A stretch of DNA of 29,730 bases from an uncultured Polynucleobacter sp. (GCA_937996825.1 CALKUJ010000095.1:1-29730); one strand, 5' to 3'. Shown: positions 15,899-23,711, numbered from the stretch's first letter. Made by a program: numbers and translations. The notes: generated by a model not told the origin, from the letters alone.

Positions 15899-17103
15899 TG
15901 CAAGCAAGCATCACATTAAAAGCCGGTAAAGAGCGCCCACTCCTCAGACGACATCCTTGGGTGTATTCGAATGCGATTGAGCGCGTAGATGGCAAGATTT
16001 ATCCTGGCGCAACAGTTCAAGTTTTAGCGCATGATGGCAAGTTCATTGCCAAAGGTCTATACAGTCCAACATCTCAAATCAGGGTTCGGGTATTGACTTG
16101 GGACGAGTCCAAAATAATCGACCATGCTTTTTTTAAAGAACGTATTTCTAAAGCGCTTGCTCACAGAGCTCAGTGGGTTAAAAACACCAATGCGATTCGT
16201 TTGATTTTTGGTGAGAGCGATGGCCTACCAGGTTTGGTGGTTGATCAATATGCAGACACTTTGGTGTGCCAATTTTTATTTGTCGGCATGGAGCATTGGA
16301 AAGAAGCGATCGTTCAAGCTTTGGTTCAGCAAACAGCTTGCAAAACTATTGTTGAGAGATCTGATGCTGCCGTTCGCGCCCGCGAAGGTCTTGAGCCACA
16401 CATAGGCGCCCTGTATGGCCAGATGCCAGAAGCCCCCATCAATGTGAACGAGTGTGGTGTGTTGTACAGCGTGGATGTGGTGCATGGTCATAAAACAGGT
16501 TTTTACATTGACCAAAGAGATAGTCGACATCTTTTAAGTGAGCTATCAAAAGATAAAGAAGTCCTGAATATGTTTTGTTACACCGGCGGCTTTTCTTTGG
16601 CGGCATTAAAGGGTGGCGCAAAGCATGTCACCTCAGTTGATTCTTCAGGCGAAGCTTTGGCGATGGCGCAAAGACAGATGTTATTGAATGGCTTTGATGA
16701 ATCACGTGCTACGTGGATAGATTCAGATGCTTTTGCTGTTTTGACGCAATTAAGAAAAGAAGAGAAGCAATTCGATATCGTTGTTTTAGATCCCCCAAAA
16801 TTTGCACCATCCTCACACCATTTAGATAAAGCTTTGCGTGCGTACAAAGAAATTAATCGCGCGGGTATGCAACTCTTAAAACCAGGCGGCTTATTGTTCA
16901 CCTTTTCTTGCTCTGGTGCGGTTGATTCCGCATTGTTCGAAAGAACGATTGCAATGGCGAGTGCCGAGGCAATGGCCCACTCAGGTAATGCTTCGATGGA
17001 CTTTAGGTTGATGCAACGCTTATCTTCGGGCGCCGACCACCCACTTTTAACAAGTTTCCCTGAAGGTGACTACTTAAAGGGCTTGATGCTTCAGCGGCTA
17101 TAG
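15898..17103 (+). CDS. rlmI: RlmI-type 23S rRNA cytosine-C5 methyltransferase
   Basis: A 401-residue class I SAM methyltransferase with an N-terminal PUA domain (about 1-75, beginning ITLKAGKERPLLRRHPWVYS). A central domain precedes the HKTGFYIDQRDSR signature (198-210). The SAM-binding motif EVLNMFCYTGGFSLAALKGG starts near 221, VVLDPPKFAP is at 295-304 and a SCSG motif is at 337-340. This arrangement is that of RlmI (YccW), which methylates C1962 of 23S rRNA; related paralogues RlmK and RlmO-type enzymes differ in domain content. Specificity is inferred from the family. The start overlaps the xerC stop, so the gene is the last of the gatC-to-rlmI run. Confidence 0.88.
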   Translation: MQASITLKAGKERPLLRRHPWVYSNAIERVDGKIYPGATVQVLAHDGKFIAKGLYSPTSQIRVRVLTWDESKIIDHAFFKERISKALAHRAQWVKNTNAIRLIFGESDGLPGLVVDQYADTLVCQFLFVGMEHWKEAIVQALVQQTACKTIVERSDAAVRAREGLEPHIGALYGQMPEAPINVNECGVLYSVDVVHGHKTGFYIDQRDSRHLLSELSKDKEVLNMFCYTGGFSLAALKGGAKHVTSVDSSGEALAMAQRQMLLNGFDESRATWIDSDAFAVLTQLRKEEKQFDIVVLDPPKFAPSSHHLDKALRAYKEINRAGMQLLKPGGLLFTFSCSGAVDSALFERTIAMASAEAMAHSGNASMDFRLMQRLSSGADHPLLTSFPEGDYLKGLMLQRL

Positions 17104-17109
17104 CCATCT

Positions 17110-17138
17110 TTGCCAGATAGGCTCATAATTAATAGATT
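17110..17138 (+). promoter_or_regulatory. Possible sigma-70 promoter for the cobW-like gene
   Basis: TTGCCA (17110-17115) and TAGATT (17133-17138) are separated by 17 bp, in the only gap (51 bp) between rlmI and the cobW-like gene. Recognised by eye only. Confidence 0.35.
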
Positions 17139-17154
17139 AAATAAGGATGTAGGC

Positions 17155-18234
17155 ATGGCTTTGATACCAGTAACAATTCTTTCAGGTTTTTTGGGCAGTG
17201 GTAAGACAACTTTGCTCAAACATATTCTTCATGAGAATCATGGCAAAAAAATTGCTGTGATTGAAAACGAGTTCGGCGAAGAGAATATCGATAATGACAT
17301 TTTGATTCAGGACAGTGACGAACAAATTGTTCAAATGAGCAATGGTTGCGTTTGCTGCACGATTCGCGGAGACTTGGTCAAAGCCCTCAATGACTTATTC
17401 GAGTCTCGTAAAGATAAGAAGATTCATTTTGATCGAGTCGTGATTGAGACTACTGGGGTAGCGAATCCTGGCCCTGTGGCTCAAACATTCTTCATGGATG
17501 ATGAAATTGCAAGCCACTATATTTTGGATGCCATTGTGACCTTGGTAGATGCTAAGCACGGTAACCAACAATTAGACCAGCACGAAGAGGCTCAGCAGCA
17601 GGTTGGTTTTGCCGACAGAATTTTTATCACTAAAACAGATTTGGTTGATGCGAAAGCGGTTGATCAATTAAAGCATCGTTTGATGCACATAAATCCCCGT
17701 GCGCCAATCACAGGCATTACACAAGGAACTGTGTCTTTGGATCAGGTGCTTGATTTGCGCGGATTTAATTTAAATGACAAGCTTGATATTGACCCGCATT
17801 TCTTAGAGCAAGACGATCACGATCATGCAAATTGCGGGCACGACCATCATGAGCATGGTCCGGATTGCAATCATGGGCATGACCATCAGCATGGTCACCA
17901 ACATGCTCAGCCGGTGCAATTCATGAAAAAGACCCATACAGACAAAATCCAATCCTTTGTTTTTAAAAGTGATCGACCATTTGACTCACAGAAGCTTGAG
18001 GACTTTTTAGGCGGAATTTTGTCCGTATTTGGCGCTAAGATGTTGAGATATAAAGGTGTTTTGTACATCAAGGGTGGTGCGCGCAAAGTCATCATTCAGG
18101 GCGTTCATGAAATGATGGGTTCAGATTTGGGCGCGCCCTGGGGTAAGGATAAAAAGGAAACTAGGATGGTTTTCATTGGAATTGATTTGCCCAAAGATGT
18201 TTTATTGGGTGGTCTTGAAACATGTTTGGTGTAA
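17155..18234 (+). CDS. CobW/COG0523-family GTPase with His-rich metal-binding loop
   Basis: This 359-residue G3E GTPase has the P-loop GFLGSGKT (residues 11-18), the metal-binding CxCC motif (NGCVCCTIRGDL, Cys65/67/68), the Walker-B-like ETTGVANPGP, the base-recognition motif TKTD (160-163) and a C-terminal CobW_C domain ending near YIKGGARKVIIQGVH. Between them lies a His/Asp-rich loop (about 220-250) with more than a dozen histidines. Such COG0523 proteins insert or deliver metals, and several (YeiR, ZigA, ZNG1) are zinc metallochaperones. The neighbourhood here, with a one-Cys DksA, a His-rich exported protein and a ZnuD-like receptor, favours zinc, but this is inferred. The start is the ATG at 17155 after AAGGA with 7-nt spacing; the upstream in-frame TTG has no support. 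Confidence 0.92.
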   Translation: MALIPVTILSGFLGSGKTTLLKHILHENHGKKIAVIENEFGEENIDNDILIQDSDEQIVQMSNGCVCCTIRGDLVKALNDLFESRKDKKIHFDRVVIETTGVANPGPVAQTFFMDDEIASHYILDAIVTLVDAKHGNQQLDQHEEAQQQVGFADRIFITKTDLVDAKAVDQLKHRLMHINPRAPITGITQGTVSLDQVLDLRGFNLNDKLDIDPHFLEQDDHDHANCGHDHHEHGPDCNHGHDHQHGHQHAQPVQFMKKTHTDKIQSFVFKSDRPFDSQKLEDFLGGILSVFGAKMLRYKGVLYIKGGARKVIIQGVHEMMGSDLGAPWGKDKKETRMVFIGIDLPKDVLLGGLETCLV

Positions 18235-18247
18235 TCTTTTAAGATTA
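18232..18247. promoter_or_regulatory. 16-bp palindrome at the cobW stop / dksA promoter
   Basis: TAATCTT-TT-AAGATTA is a perfect 7-2-7 inverted repeat that covers the cobW-like stop codon. It sits just upstream of the candidate -10 TAGAAT of dksA. It is a candidate operator; it is too AT-rich and lacks a T run to be a convincing terminator. Confidence 0.4.
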
Positions 18248-18250
18248 GAG

Positions 18251-18264
18251 TAGAATCCGCGCCC
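18251..18264 (+). promoter_or_regulatory. Candidate dksA promoter -10 with GC-rich discriminator
   Basis: TAGAAT (18251-18256) is followed immediately by CCGCGCCC, a GC-only discriminator like those of stringently repressed promoters. The only -35-like hexamer is TTGGTG (18226-18231) at a long 19-bp spacing, so the call is tentative. Confidence 0.4.
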
Positions 18265-18303
18265 TGAGCTCTTATAAAAACTAAGGGATATTGCGGAGTA
18301 AAA

Positions 18304-18325
18304 ATAGCTTGTAAATAGCTTGTAA
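18304..18325 (+). repeat. Tandem 11-bp direct repeat in the dksA leader
   Basis: ATAGCTTGTAA occurs twice in direct succession (18304-18314 and 18315-18325), one helical turn apart, about 60 nt upstream of the dksA start. This could be a regulator site or a small local duplication. Confidence 0.5.
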
Positions 18326-18384
18326 AGAGACAACAAGAGTTTTAAATTAAGTGAAGTAAGAACAAAGTCCCGAAAGGACAAGAA

Positions 18385-18801
18385 ATGAGCAAGAAAGCAT
18401 TAACAGAAGCAGACATCTTAAAAATGCCTGAAAAGGATTATATGAATGCTGCTCAGCTAGAATTTTTCAAAGCGAAGCTATTGGCTTTGAAAGCTGATCT
18501 TTTGCTACATGCAAATGAAACAACAGAGCATCTTCGTGAAAACGTTTTGGTTCCAGACCCAGCTGATCGTGCAACCATTGAAGAAGAGCATGCCTTAGAG
18601 TTGCGCACACGTGATCGTGAGCGCAAGCTTCTCAAGAAAGTAGAACAATCTTTATTGAGCATTGAGTCTGGTGACTATGGTTGGTGCGAAGAAACTGGTG
18701 AGCCAATTGGTATCCCACGTTTGTTGGCCCGCCCAACAGCCAATCTATCTTTAGAGGCGCAAGAGCGCCGCGAACTGCGCCAAAAATTGTTTGGTAATTA
18801 A
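18385..18801 (+). CDS. dksA: RNA polymerase-binding transcription factor DksA, one-cysteine type
   Basis: This 138-residue DksA binds the RNA polymerase secondary channel and acts with ppGpp to reset transcription during starvation. The coiled-coil with the functional tip DPADRAT (Asp58, Asp61) is intact, followed by EEHALELRTRDRERKLLKKV. The zinc-finger region GDYGWCEETGEPIGIPRLLA keeps only one (Cys101) of the four cysteines of E. coli DksA; the other three positions hold Thr104, Ser122 and Ala125. It should therefore fold without zinc, like other low-Cys DksAs of alpha- and betaproteobacteria. The leader has a small stem-loop GTCC-CGAAA-GGAC just before the start that includes the AAGGAC ribosome binding site. 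Confidence 0.96.
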   Translation: MSKKALTEADILKMPEKDYMNAAQLEFFKAKLLALKADLLLHANETTEHLRENVLVPDPADRATIEEEHALELRTRDRERKLLKKVEQSLLSIESGDYGWCEETGEPIGIPRLLARPTANLSLEAQERRELRQKLFGN

Positions 18802-18813
18802 ACAAAGTCATTG

Positions 18814-19185
18814 GTGTTAAAAACTCGCACGATTTCTCTTTTGTTTTTCCTTGTCATGGGCTTATTCCTGGCCCAGTGGCAAGGTTTTAGCCATGGTATT
18901 TCTCATGGATTGACGACGACTCAGCATCAGGCGTCTGGTCATACGATGTCTGCGCATCAAGCTGATCATGCCAAACACCATCATGCTCACAATGACCATC
19001 AATCTGAGGGCAAGCATCACTGTGCTGCTTATGATTCTCAAACATTGAGCATGGCAATGCCGACGCTTCCTTTGAGCTTGCCTGTCATTGATAAAACCAA
19101 CGCTGCAGTTCATAGCTATATCTCTTATCAGGCTTCAATCGAAGCTTATCGACCCTTTGATGTCAGGGGCCCACCTAATTCTTAA
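18814..19185 (+). CDS. His-rich exported protein, DUF2946-like
   Basis: A protein of about 123 residues with an N-terminal hydrophobic signal (LLFFLVMGLFLAQWQ). A strongly His-rich segment follows (from SHGISHG through HAKHHHAHNDHQ to KHHC). The C-terminal pattern, LPSLPLSLPV-like followed by YRPFDVRGPP, recalls DUF2946-type small proteins found next to metal-uptake receptors. The first possible starts are TTG at 18811 and GTG at 18814; there is no ATG before the signal core and no Shine-Dalgarno. Translation may therefore depend on dksA, which ends 9-12 nt earlier. A periplasmic or membrane-bound metal-sequestering role, probably for zinc or copper, is inferred from the histidines and the TonB receptor 57 nt downstream. 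Confidence 0.75.
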   Translation: MLKTRTISLLFFLVMGLFLAQWQGFSHGISHGLTTTQHQASGHTMSAHQADHAKHHHAHNDHQSEGKHHCAAYDSQTLSMAMPTLPLSLPVIDKTNAAVHSYISYQASIEAYRPFDVRGPPNS

Positions 19186-19199
19186 ACACTGAAATATTT

Positions 19200-19216
19200 T
19201 CACGCCAAGCGCGTGA
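19200..19216 (+). promoter_or_regulatory. Hairpin in the leader of the TonB receptor gene
   Basis: TCACGC-CAAGC-GCGTGA forms a perfect 6-bp stem in the 57-nt gap before the receptor gene. No T run follows, so it is more likely an mRNA-stability or processing element than a terminator. Confidence 0.4.
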
Positions 19217-19242
19217 GCTTTATTCATGTTTAGGAGAATTAC

Positions 19243-21321
19243 ATGCAAGTTTTTATGCGCACTGCTTTCAGTGCAGCAGCAATTGCTGCTTTATCAAGTT
19301 CGTTTGCTCAGGCTCAGCAAACATTAGCCCCCGTGGTGGTCAGCGCCAATCCTTTGGGCGCTGATATCAATGACTTGATCACGCCGGTCAGTGTTTTGCG
19401 TGGCGATCAATTGACACAAAATCAATCAAGTACTTTGGGTCAAACTTTGAATCAATTACCTGGTGTTAGTTCATCAGATTTTGGCCCTAACTCCAGCCGT
19501 CCAGTGATACGTGGTTTAGACGGCGATCGCATTCGCATCATGAATAACGGCGGCGCCAGCATGGATGTTTCTGGTTTGTCTAGTGACCATGCAGTTGGAA
19601 TAGAGCCTTTGTTGGTTGAACAAATTGAAGTGGTTCGTGGCCCAGCTGCTTTGCAATATGGTGGCAGTGCTATTGGCGGAGCTGTGAATGTGATTGATAA
19701 CCGTATTCCTAAAGCCCCTGTCAAAGGTGTTCATGGTCGTGGAGAATTACGTGCAGGTGGCGCAGAGTCAGAACGTGCCGCTGCTGGTGTGGTGACCGTT
19801 GGTGATGGCCATTTTGCGCTTCATGTTGATGGCGCAGATCGAAAGACAGATGACTTAAAAGTGCCCAAGCAAGCAGGACGTGGAGAAACAATCAAGCAAG
19901 GTAGATTGCTCAACAGTAACGCCGATCAACAGTCGGGTGCAATTGGTGCATCTTTAACGGGCGATCATGGTTATGTTGGGCTATCGGTCGATAGTTATAA
20001 GAATGACTATGGCACTGGTCTGTTTGAAGATAATGAACTAGCCAATCCAAAACGAATCAAGCTCAAACAAGATAGATTAACAATCGCTGGTGAGCAAAGA
20101 AATCTGAGTGGCACGATGGGTCCTCTTGAATCCATCAGAGGTTCATTCAGCTCAACTGATTACAAGCACGAAGAAATCAAGGCCGGCGATATTGAAACAA
20201 CTTTTAAAAACAAAGGTTGGGATAGTCGCATTGAGGGCACTCATGTGCCAATCCAAACGTCTTTAGGTTCATTAAAAGGTGCTTGGGGTATTCAGGGGTC
20301 GGAATCTAAGTTTTCAGCCATAGGAACTGTTGGTCATGGCGCTTTCGTTCCAAATGCGAAAACTGATAGCAAAGCATTATTTGTTTTTGAAGAGTTATCT
20401 TTTGCACCTGGCAAGGCTGTGAACGCAGGCTTTCGCTACGAGGATGTGACTGTTCAATCTTTAGGTGGGGTCAAGCACAACGTTGAATCATTTGATGCTG
20501 ACTCCAAAAAGTTCAAACCATTTTCATTGGCTTTGGGCTATCGTCAAGACATGGGTTCGGGCTGGACTGCGACCAGTGGTTTGTCATACACCGAGCGCGC
20601 CCCGACGTTCTATGAGCTATATGCTGATGGCGAGCATCATGCAACCGGTACTTACGAAAAAGGTAACTCTAGCAATAAGAAAGAAAAAGGCAGCACGCTT
20701 GAATTGGGTATGAAGTTTAAGACCCCAACCACGCGAGCTAATTTCAGTGCGTATGTGACAGAGTTTTCTAACTTCATTGGTTTGGTGCAGGATGGTTATG
20801 CTGATGAGCATGGTGATGTTTGTAGTCAAGGTACAACCGGATGTGTGTCTAAATACAACTTCACCGGCATCAAGGCTCGTCTCTATGGTTTGGAGGCCGA
20901 TGGTCGTTTCCCATTGGCTTCTGGTTTGTTTGGTAAGGCCAGTCAGCTGAACCTTGATTGGAAGGCGGATTATGCGCGTGGTGAAAATCGCACAACAGGT
21001 AGCGCATTGCCACGCATAGCGCCTTTTCGTTTAAGTTCTGCTTTGGTGTATTCAGAGGGTAATTATTCAAGCCAGGTGGATGTGCAGCATGCTGCTCGTC
21101 AAAATCGTTACGCTGATGATTTGGGTGCCACACCCAGTTACACAATGTTCGGTTTAGGCGCCTCATACAAGACGACTGTTTCAGGTATGAAATCAGCTCA
21201 CTTTTTCTTGAGAGTTCATAACTTGAGCAACGTTGAGGCTCGCAATGCTTCATCGGTCTTGCGTGATATGGCGCCTGCGGGTGCGCGTGCCATCAAGGTG
21301 GGCTTGAGAGGTAACTTCTAA
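19243..21321 (+). CDS. znuD: TonB-dependent outer-membrane receptor, ZnuD-like
   Basis: This 692-residue receptor has a signal peptide (cleavage likely after AQA, residues 22-24), a TonB box-like TLAPVVVSA (27-35) and a plug domain to about 155. The plug contains GQTLNQLPGVSSSDFGPNSS, RPVIRGLDGDRIRIMNNG and VRGPAALQYGGSAIGGAVNV. A 22-strand-type barrel ends in Phe (VGLRGNF). The plug pattern and the barrel sequence ELYADGEHHATGTYE match the ZnuD group, which imports zinc (and haem in Neisseria) across the outer membrane; siderophore receptors usually differ here. Substrate is inferred, supported by the neighbouring His-rich protein and CobW-like GTPase. The ATG follows AGGAG with 6-nt spacing. 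A strong terminator follows. Confidence 0.88.
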   Translation: MQVFMRTAFSAAAIAALSSSFAQAQQTLAPVVVSANPLGADINDLITPVSVLRGDQLTQNQSSTLGQTLNQLPGVSSSDFGPNSSRPVIRGLDGDRIRIMNNGGASMDVSGLSSDHAVGIEPLLVEQIEVVRGPAALQYGGSAIGGAVNVIDNRIPKAPVKGVHGRGELRAGGAESERAAAGVVTVGDGHFALHVDGADRKTDDLKVPKQAGRGETIKQGRLLNSNADQQSGAIGASLTGDHGYVGLSVDSYKNDYGTGLFEDNELANPKRIKLKQDRLTIAGEQRNLSGTMGPLESIRGSFSSTDYKHEEIKAGDIETTFKNKGWDSRIEGTHVPIQTSLGSLKGAWGIQGSESKFSAIGTVGHGAFVPNAKTDSKALFVFEELSFAPGKAVNAGFRYEDVTVQSLGGVKHNVESFDADSKKFKPFSLALGYRQDMGSGWTATSGLSYTERAPTFYELYADGEHHATGTYEKGNSSNKKEKGSTLELGMKFKTPTTRANFSAYVTEFSNFIGLVQDGYADEHGDVCSQGTTGCVSKYNFTGIKARLYGLEADGRFPLASGLFGKASQLNLDWKADYARGENRTTGSALPRIAPFRLSSALVYSEGNYSSQVDVQHAARQNRYADDLGATPSYTMFGLGASYKTTVSGMKSAHFFLRVHNLSNVEARNASSVLRDMAPAGARAIKVGLRGNF

Positions 21322-21369
21322 GCGTTATCGATCTTGTTTTGGGAAAGCTTCATGAAAGTTTTCCTCATA

Positions 21370-21396
21370 AAAGGCGGCTTTAGGCCGCCTTTTTGC
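21370..21396 (+). terminator. Intrinsic terminator after the TonB receptor gene
   Basis: The stem AAAGGCGGC (21370-21378) pairs with GCCGCCTTT (21384-21392) around loop TTTAG, followed by further T residues. It separates the metal-related group from argB. Confidence 0.92.
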
Positions 21397-21414
21397 ATAA
21401 TTGAATAAAAATTC

Positions 21415-21450
21415 TAGCCAAGCATGGCAACTAATCTTACAATCCGCGCA
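21415..21450 (+). promoter_or_regulatory. Candidate argB promoter, predicted leaderless
   Basis: TAGCCA (21415-21420), a 17-bp spacer and TACAAT (21438-21443) place the expected transcript start at about 21450, the A of the argB ATG. No Shine-Dalgarno is present before that ATG. TACAAT is followed by CCGCGC, as in the dksA upstream region. Confidence 0.45.
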
Positions 21451-22352
21451 TGAGCACACCACTAGCTGAACTTAAAGACGTTTCCCCTGCTGTCAAAGCC
21501 GAGGTTTTGGCACAGGCTTTGCCGTACATTAAGAAGTACCACGGCAAAACCATTGTTATCAAATACGGCGGAAACGCAATGACCGAAGATCGTCTGAAAG
21601 AAGGTTTTGCTCGTGACGTGATTTTGTTGAAATTGGTGGGTATGAATCCTGTGGTGGTTCACGGTGGCGGCCCTCAAATTGATGATGCTTTGAAAAAAGT
21701 TGGTAAAGCCGGAACTTTTATTCAGGGTATGCGCGTGACCGATGAAGAAACCATGGAAGTCGTGGAGTGGGTTCTTGGTGGTGAGGTGCAGCAAGACATC
21801 GTGATGTTGATCAACCACTTTGGCGGTCAGGCAGTAGGTTTGACTGGTAAAGACGGCGGTTTGATTCATGCGCGCAAGATGATGATCCCAAATAAAGAAA
21901 AGCCAGGTGAGATGTTAGACATTGGCTTTGTTGGTGAAATTGACTCTATCAACCCTGCAGTTGTTAAAGCCTTGCAAGATGACGCATTCATTCCAGTGAT
22001 TTCACCAATTGGTTTTGGTGAAGATGGTCAGGCATACAACATCAATGCTGACTTGGTGGCGGGCAAGATGGCTGAAATTTTGAAAGCCGAGAAATTGGTC
22101 ATGATGACCAATATTCCAGGTGTGATGGATAAGAGCGGTAATCTTTTGACTGATTTAACTGCCAGAGAAATTGATGGTTTGTTTGCGGACGGCACAATTT
22201 CTGGTGGTATGTTGCCAAAGATTTCTTCTGCTTTGGATGCGGCGAAGAGTGGTGTTAATTCAGTACACATCATCGATGGCCGAATCGAACACTCTCTATT
22301 GTTGGAGATTCTGACCGAGCAAGCTTTTGGTACGATGATCCGCTCTCATTGA
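21450..22352 (+). CDS. argB: Acetylglutamate kinase
   Basis: This 300-residue amino-acid kinase phosphorylates N-acetylglutamate in arginine synthesis. Conserved parts are TIVIKYGGNAM (substrate/ATP lysine region), VHGGGPQIDDAL, AVGLTGKDGGLIHARK, the nucleotide-binding MMTNIPGVMDKSG and ISGGMLPKISSALDAAKSGV. The N-terminal helix before the core (LAQALPYIKKY) is of the kind found in arginine-inhibited, hexameric enzymes, suggesting feedback control; this is inferred from the family. The ATG lacks a ribosome binding site and may start a leaderless transcript. It is followed after 16 nt by the HAD gene. Confidence 0.97.
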   Translation: MSTPLAELKDVSPAVKAEVLAQALPYIKKYHGKTIVIKYGGNAMTEDRLKEGFARDVILLKLVGMNPVVVHGGGPQIDDALKKVGKAGTFIQGMRVTDEETMEVVEWVLGGEVQQDIVMLINHFGGQAVGLTGKDGGLIHARKMMIPNKEKPGEMLDIGFVGEIDSINPAVVKALQDDAFIPVISPIGFGEDGQAYNINADLVAGKMAEILKAEKLVMMTNIPGVMDKSGNLLTDLTAREIDGLFADGTISGGMLPKISSALDAAKSGVNSVHIIDGRIEHSLLLEILTEQAFGTMIRSH

Positions 22353-22368
22353 GCTAATTGAGATTGGC

Positions 22369-23058
22369 ATGCGCCAACCTTTATGGTTATTTGATTTAGA
22401 TAACACATTGCACGATGCATCGAGTGCAATTTTCCCTTCCATCAATCAAGCAATGACGAGTTATGTGGCTCGTCATCTAAATTTAGAGCCCCAGGCAGCC
22501 GGTCAATTAAGAGATCACTACTGGCGCTTATATGGCGCTACATTGCTGGGCTTGGTCAAGCACCACTCAGTTGATCCGCACCATTTTTTACATGAAACCC
22601 ATCTCTTCAATGAGGTCAGTGGGAAACATTTGCAAGATCTGACAGGCATGGTTCGTGGAGAAAAAGGGTTGCGGCAGATCTTGAATCGCTTGCCCGGTGA
22701 AAAAATCTTACTCACCAACGCACCTAAATCTTATGCCTTGAGGGTTTTAAAAGAGTTGGGTCTCACAAAGTGCTTTAAAGCAGTTGAGGCGATTGAAGAC
22801 ATGGAGCTTCACCAACAATGGCGACCTAAGCCAGATCACCTGATGATCAAAAGACTCTTAAATAAGTACCGATGTGCTCCTCAAAGAGCTATTTTGGTGG
22901 ATGACACATTGGGTCATTTACAGGAGTACTCAAAATTGGGCATAAAGACTGTATGGTTTAAAAGACATGTTAGGGCTTACACTCAAAATCGAGGAAGTGT
23001 CTCTCTGGAAGTACAATCAATCCATCACTTATTTAAAAGCTGGCAAAAACTCAAATGA
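22369..23058 (+). CDS. HAD-family pyrimidine 5'-nucleotidase-like hydrolase
   Basis: This 229-residue HAD phosphatase has all four motifs: DLDNT with nucleophile Asp9 and Asp11, Thr116 in LLTNAPKSYA, Lys154 in WRPKPDHLM and the acidic pair in ILVDDTLGHL (Asp178-Asp179). The helical cap with IFPSINQAMTSYV and the overall pattern match the SDT1/pyrimidine 5'-nucleotidase group of subfamily IA, which dephosphorylates UMP/CMP-like nucleotides. The exact substrate is not certain. The gene lies between argB and slmA and overlaps slmA by four bases (ATGA), an arrangement that points to one transcription unit. Confidence 0.88.
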   Translation: MRQPLWLFDLDNTLHDASSAIFPSINQAMTSYVARHLNLEPQAAGQLRDHYWRLYGATLLGLVKHHSVDPHHFLHETHLFNEVSGKHLQDLTGMVRGEKGLRQILNRLPGEKILLTNAPKSYALRVLKELGLTKCFKAVEAIEDMELHQQWRPKPDHLMIKRLLNKYRCAPQRAILVDDTLGHLQEYSKLGIKTVWFKRHVRAYTQNRGSVSLEVQSIHHLFKSWQKLK

Positions 23059-23711
23059 ACTCACCATTTAATCAAATGCCCACCTCTAACGAAGCCGAGA
23101 ATGCTTCTGCGACCCCAGTCCGTAAACGTCCGCGTCCAGGCGAGCGAAGAATACAGATTTTGCAAGTATTGGCAGAAATGTTGGAGAGCCCAAAGGGTGA
23201 TCGCGTGACCACGGCTGCCTTGGCTGCAAAGTTGGATGTTTCGGAAGCAGCCTTGTACCGACATTTTGCTAGCAAAGCGCAGATGTTTGAGGGTTTGATT
23301 GCCTTCATTGAACAAACTATTTTTGGCTTGATCAATCAAATCACAGAACGTGAAGAGGCAGGCGATCGCCAAGCCCAAGAAATTTTGATGTTGTTATTGG
23401 GTTTTGGCGAAAAGAACCCTGGAATGATTCGTGTTTTGTTGGGTGATGCTCTATGGCTTGAAGATGAGCGTTTGCAAGAAAGAATCTTGCAGATTTTTGA
23501 ACGTATTGAGTCTTCATTAAAACAATCTTTGCGCATTGCTCAAACCCAGGGCCGCTTGACGCAGTCTGCAGATGGCCAAGAAGTTAGTGCCAGAGCAGCC
23601 ATGATGATGAGCTATGTGGTTGGTCGCTGGCATCGTTATGCAAGAAGTGGCTTTAAAAAGTCACCGACCGAATTAAATGATTTGCCTATGAGAGTTTTGT
23701 TCTCAGCATGA
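23055..23711 (+). CDS. slmA: TetR-family nucleoid occlusion factor SlmA
   Basis: A 218-residue TetR-fold protein with a disordered N-terminus, then RPRPGERRIQILQVLAEMLE and the DNA-binding helix-turn-helix at about 51-73 (TTAALAAKLDVSEAALYRHF). The LYRHFASKAQMFEGLIAFIE continuation is characteristic of SlmA, which binds palindromic chromosomal sites and antagonises FtsZ over the nucleoid. The C-terminal half (LLLGFGEKNPGMIRVLLGDA, MMMSYVVGRWHRYARSGFKK) also fits. The start overlaps the HAD gene, and the stop overlaps metX as ATGA. Linkage with argB is common in related bacteria. Confidence 0.92.
   Translation: MNSPFNQMPTSNEAENASATPVRKRPRPGERRIQILQVLAEMLESPKGDRVTTAALAAKLDVSEAALYRHFASKAQMFEGLIAFIEQTIFGLINQITEREEAGDRQAQEILMLLLGFGEKNPGMIRVLLGDALWLEDERLQERILQIFERIESSLKQSLRIAQTQGRLTQSADGQEVSARAAMMMSYVVGRWHRYARSGFKKSPTELNDLPMRVLFSA

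Noticed and set aside
17820..17910. His-rich stretch in the cobW-like gene as a DNA repeat or CRISPR-like array
   Set aside because: The repeats are only CAT/CAC/GAC codon clusters coding for His and Asp in a continuous frame; there are no regular spacers.
19452..19734. Minus-strand open frames within the TonB receptor gene
   Set aside because: They mirror the conserved plug-domain coding sequence and show no independent features.
21322..21369. Possible small RNA or promoter between the TonB gene and its terminator
   Set aside because: Only 48 bp without a convincing hairpin or promoter; it is the 3' untranslated part of the receptor transcript.
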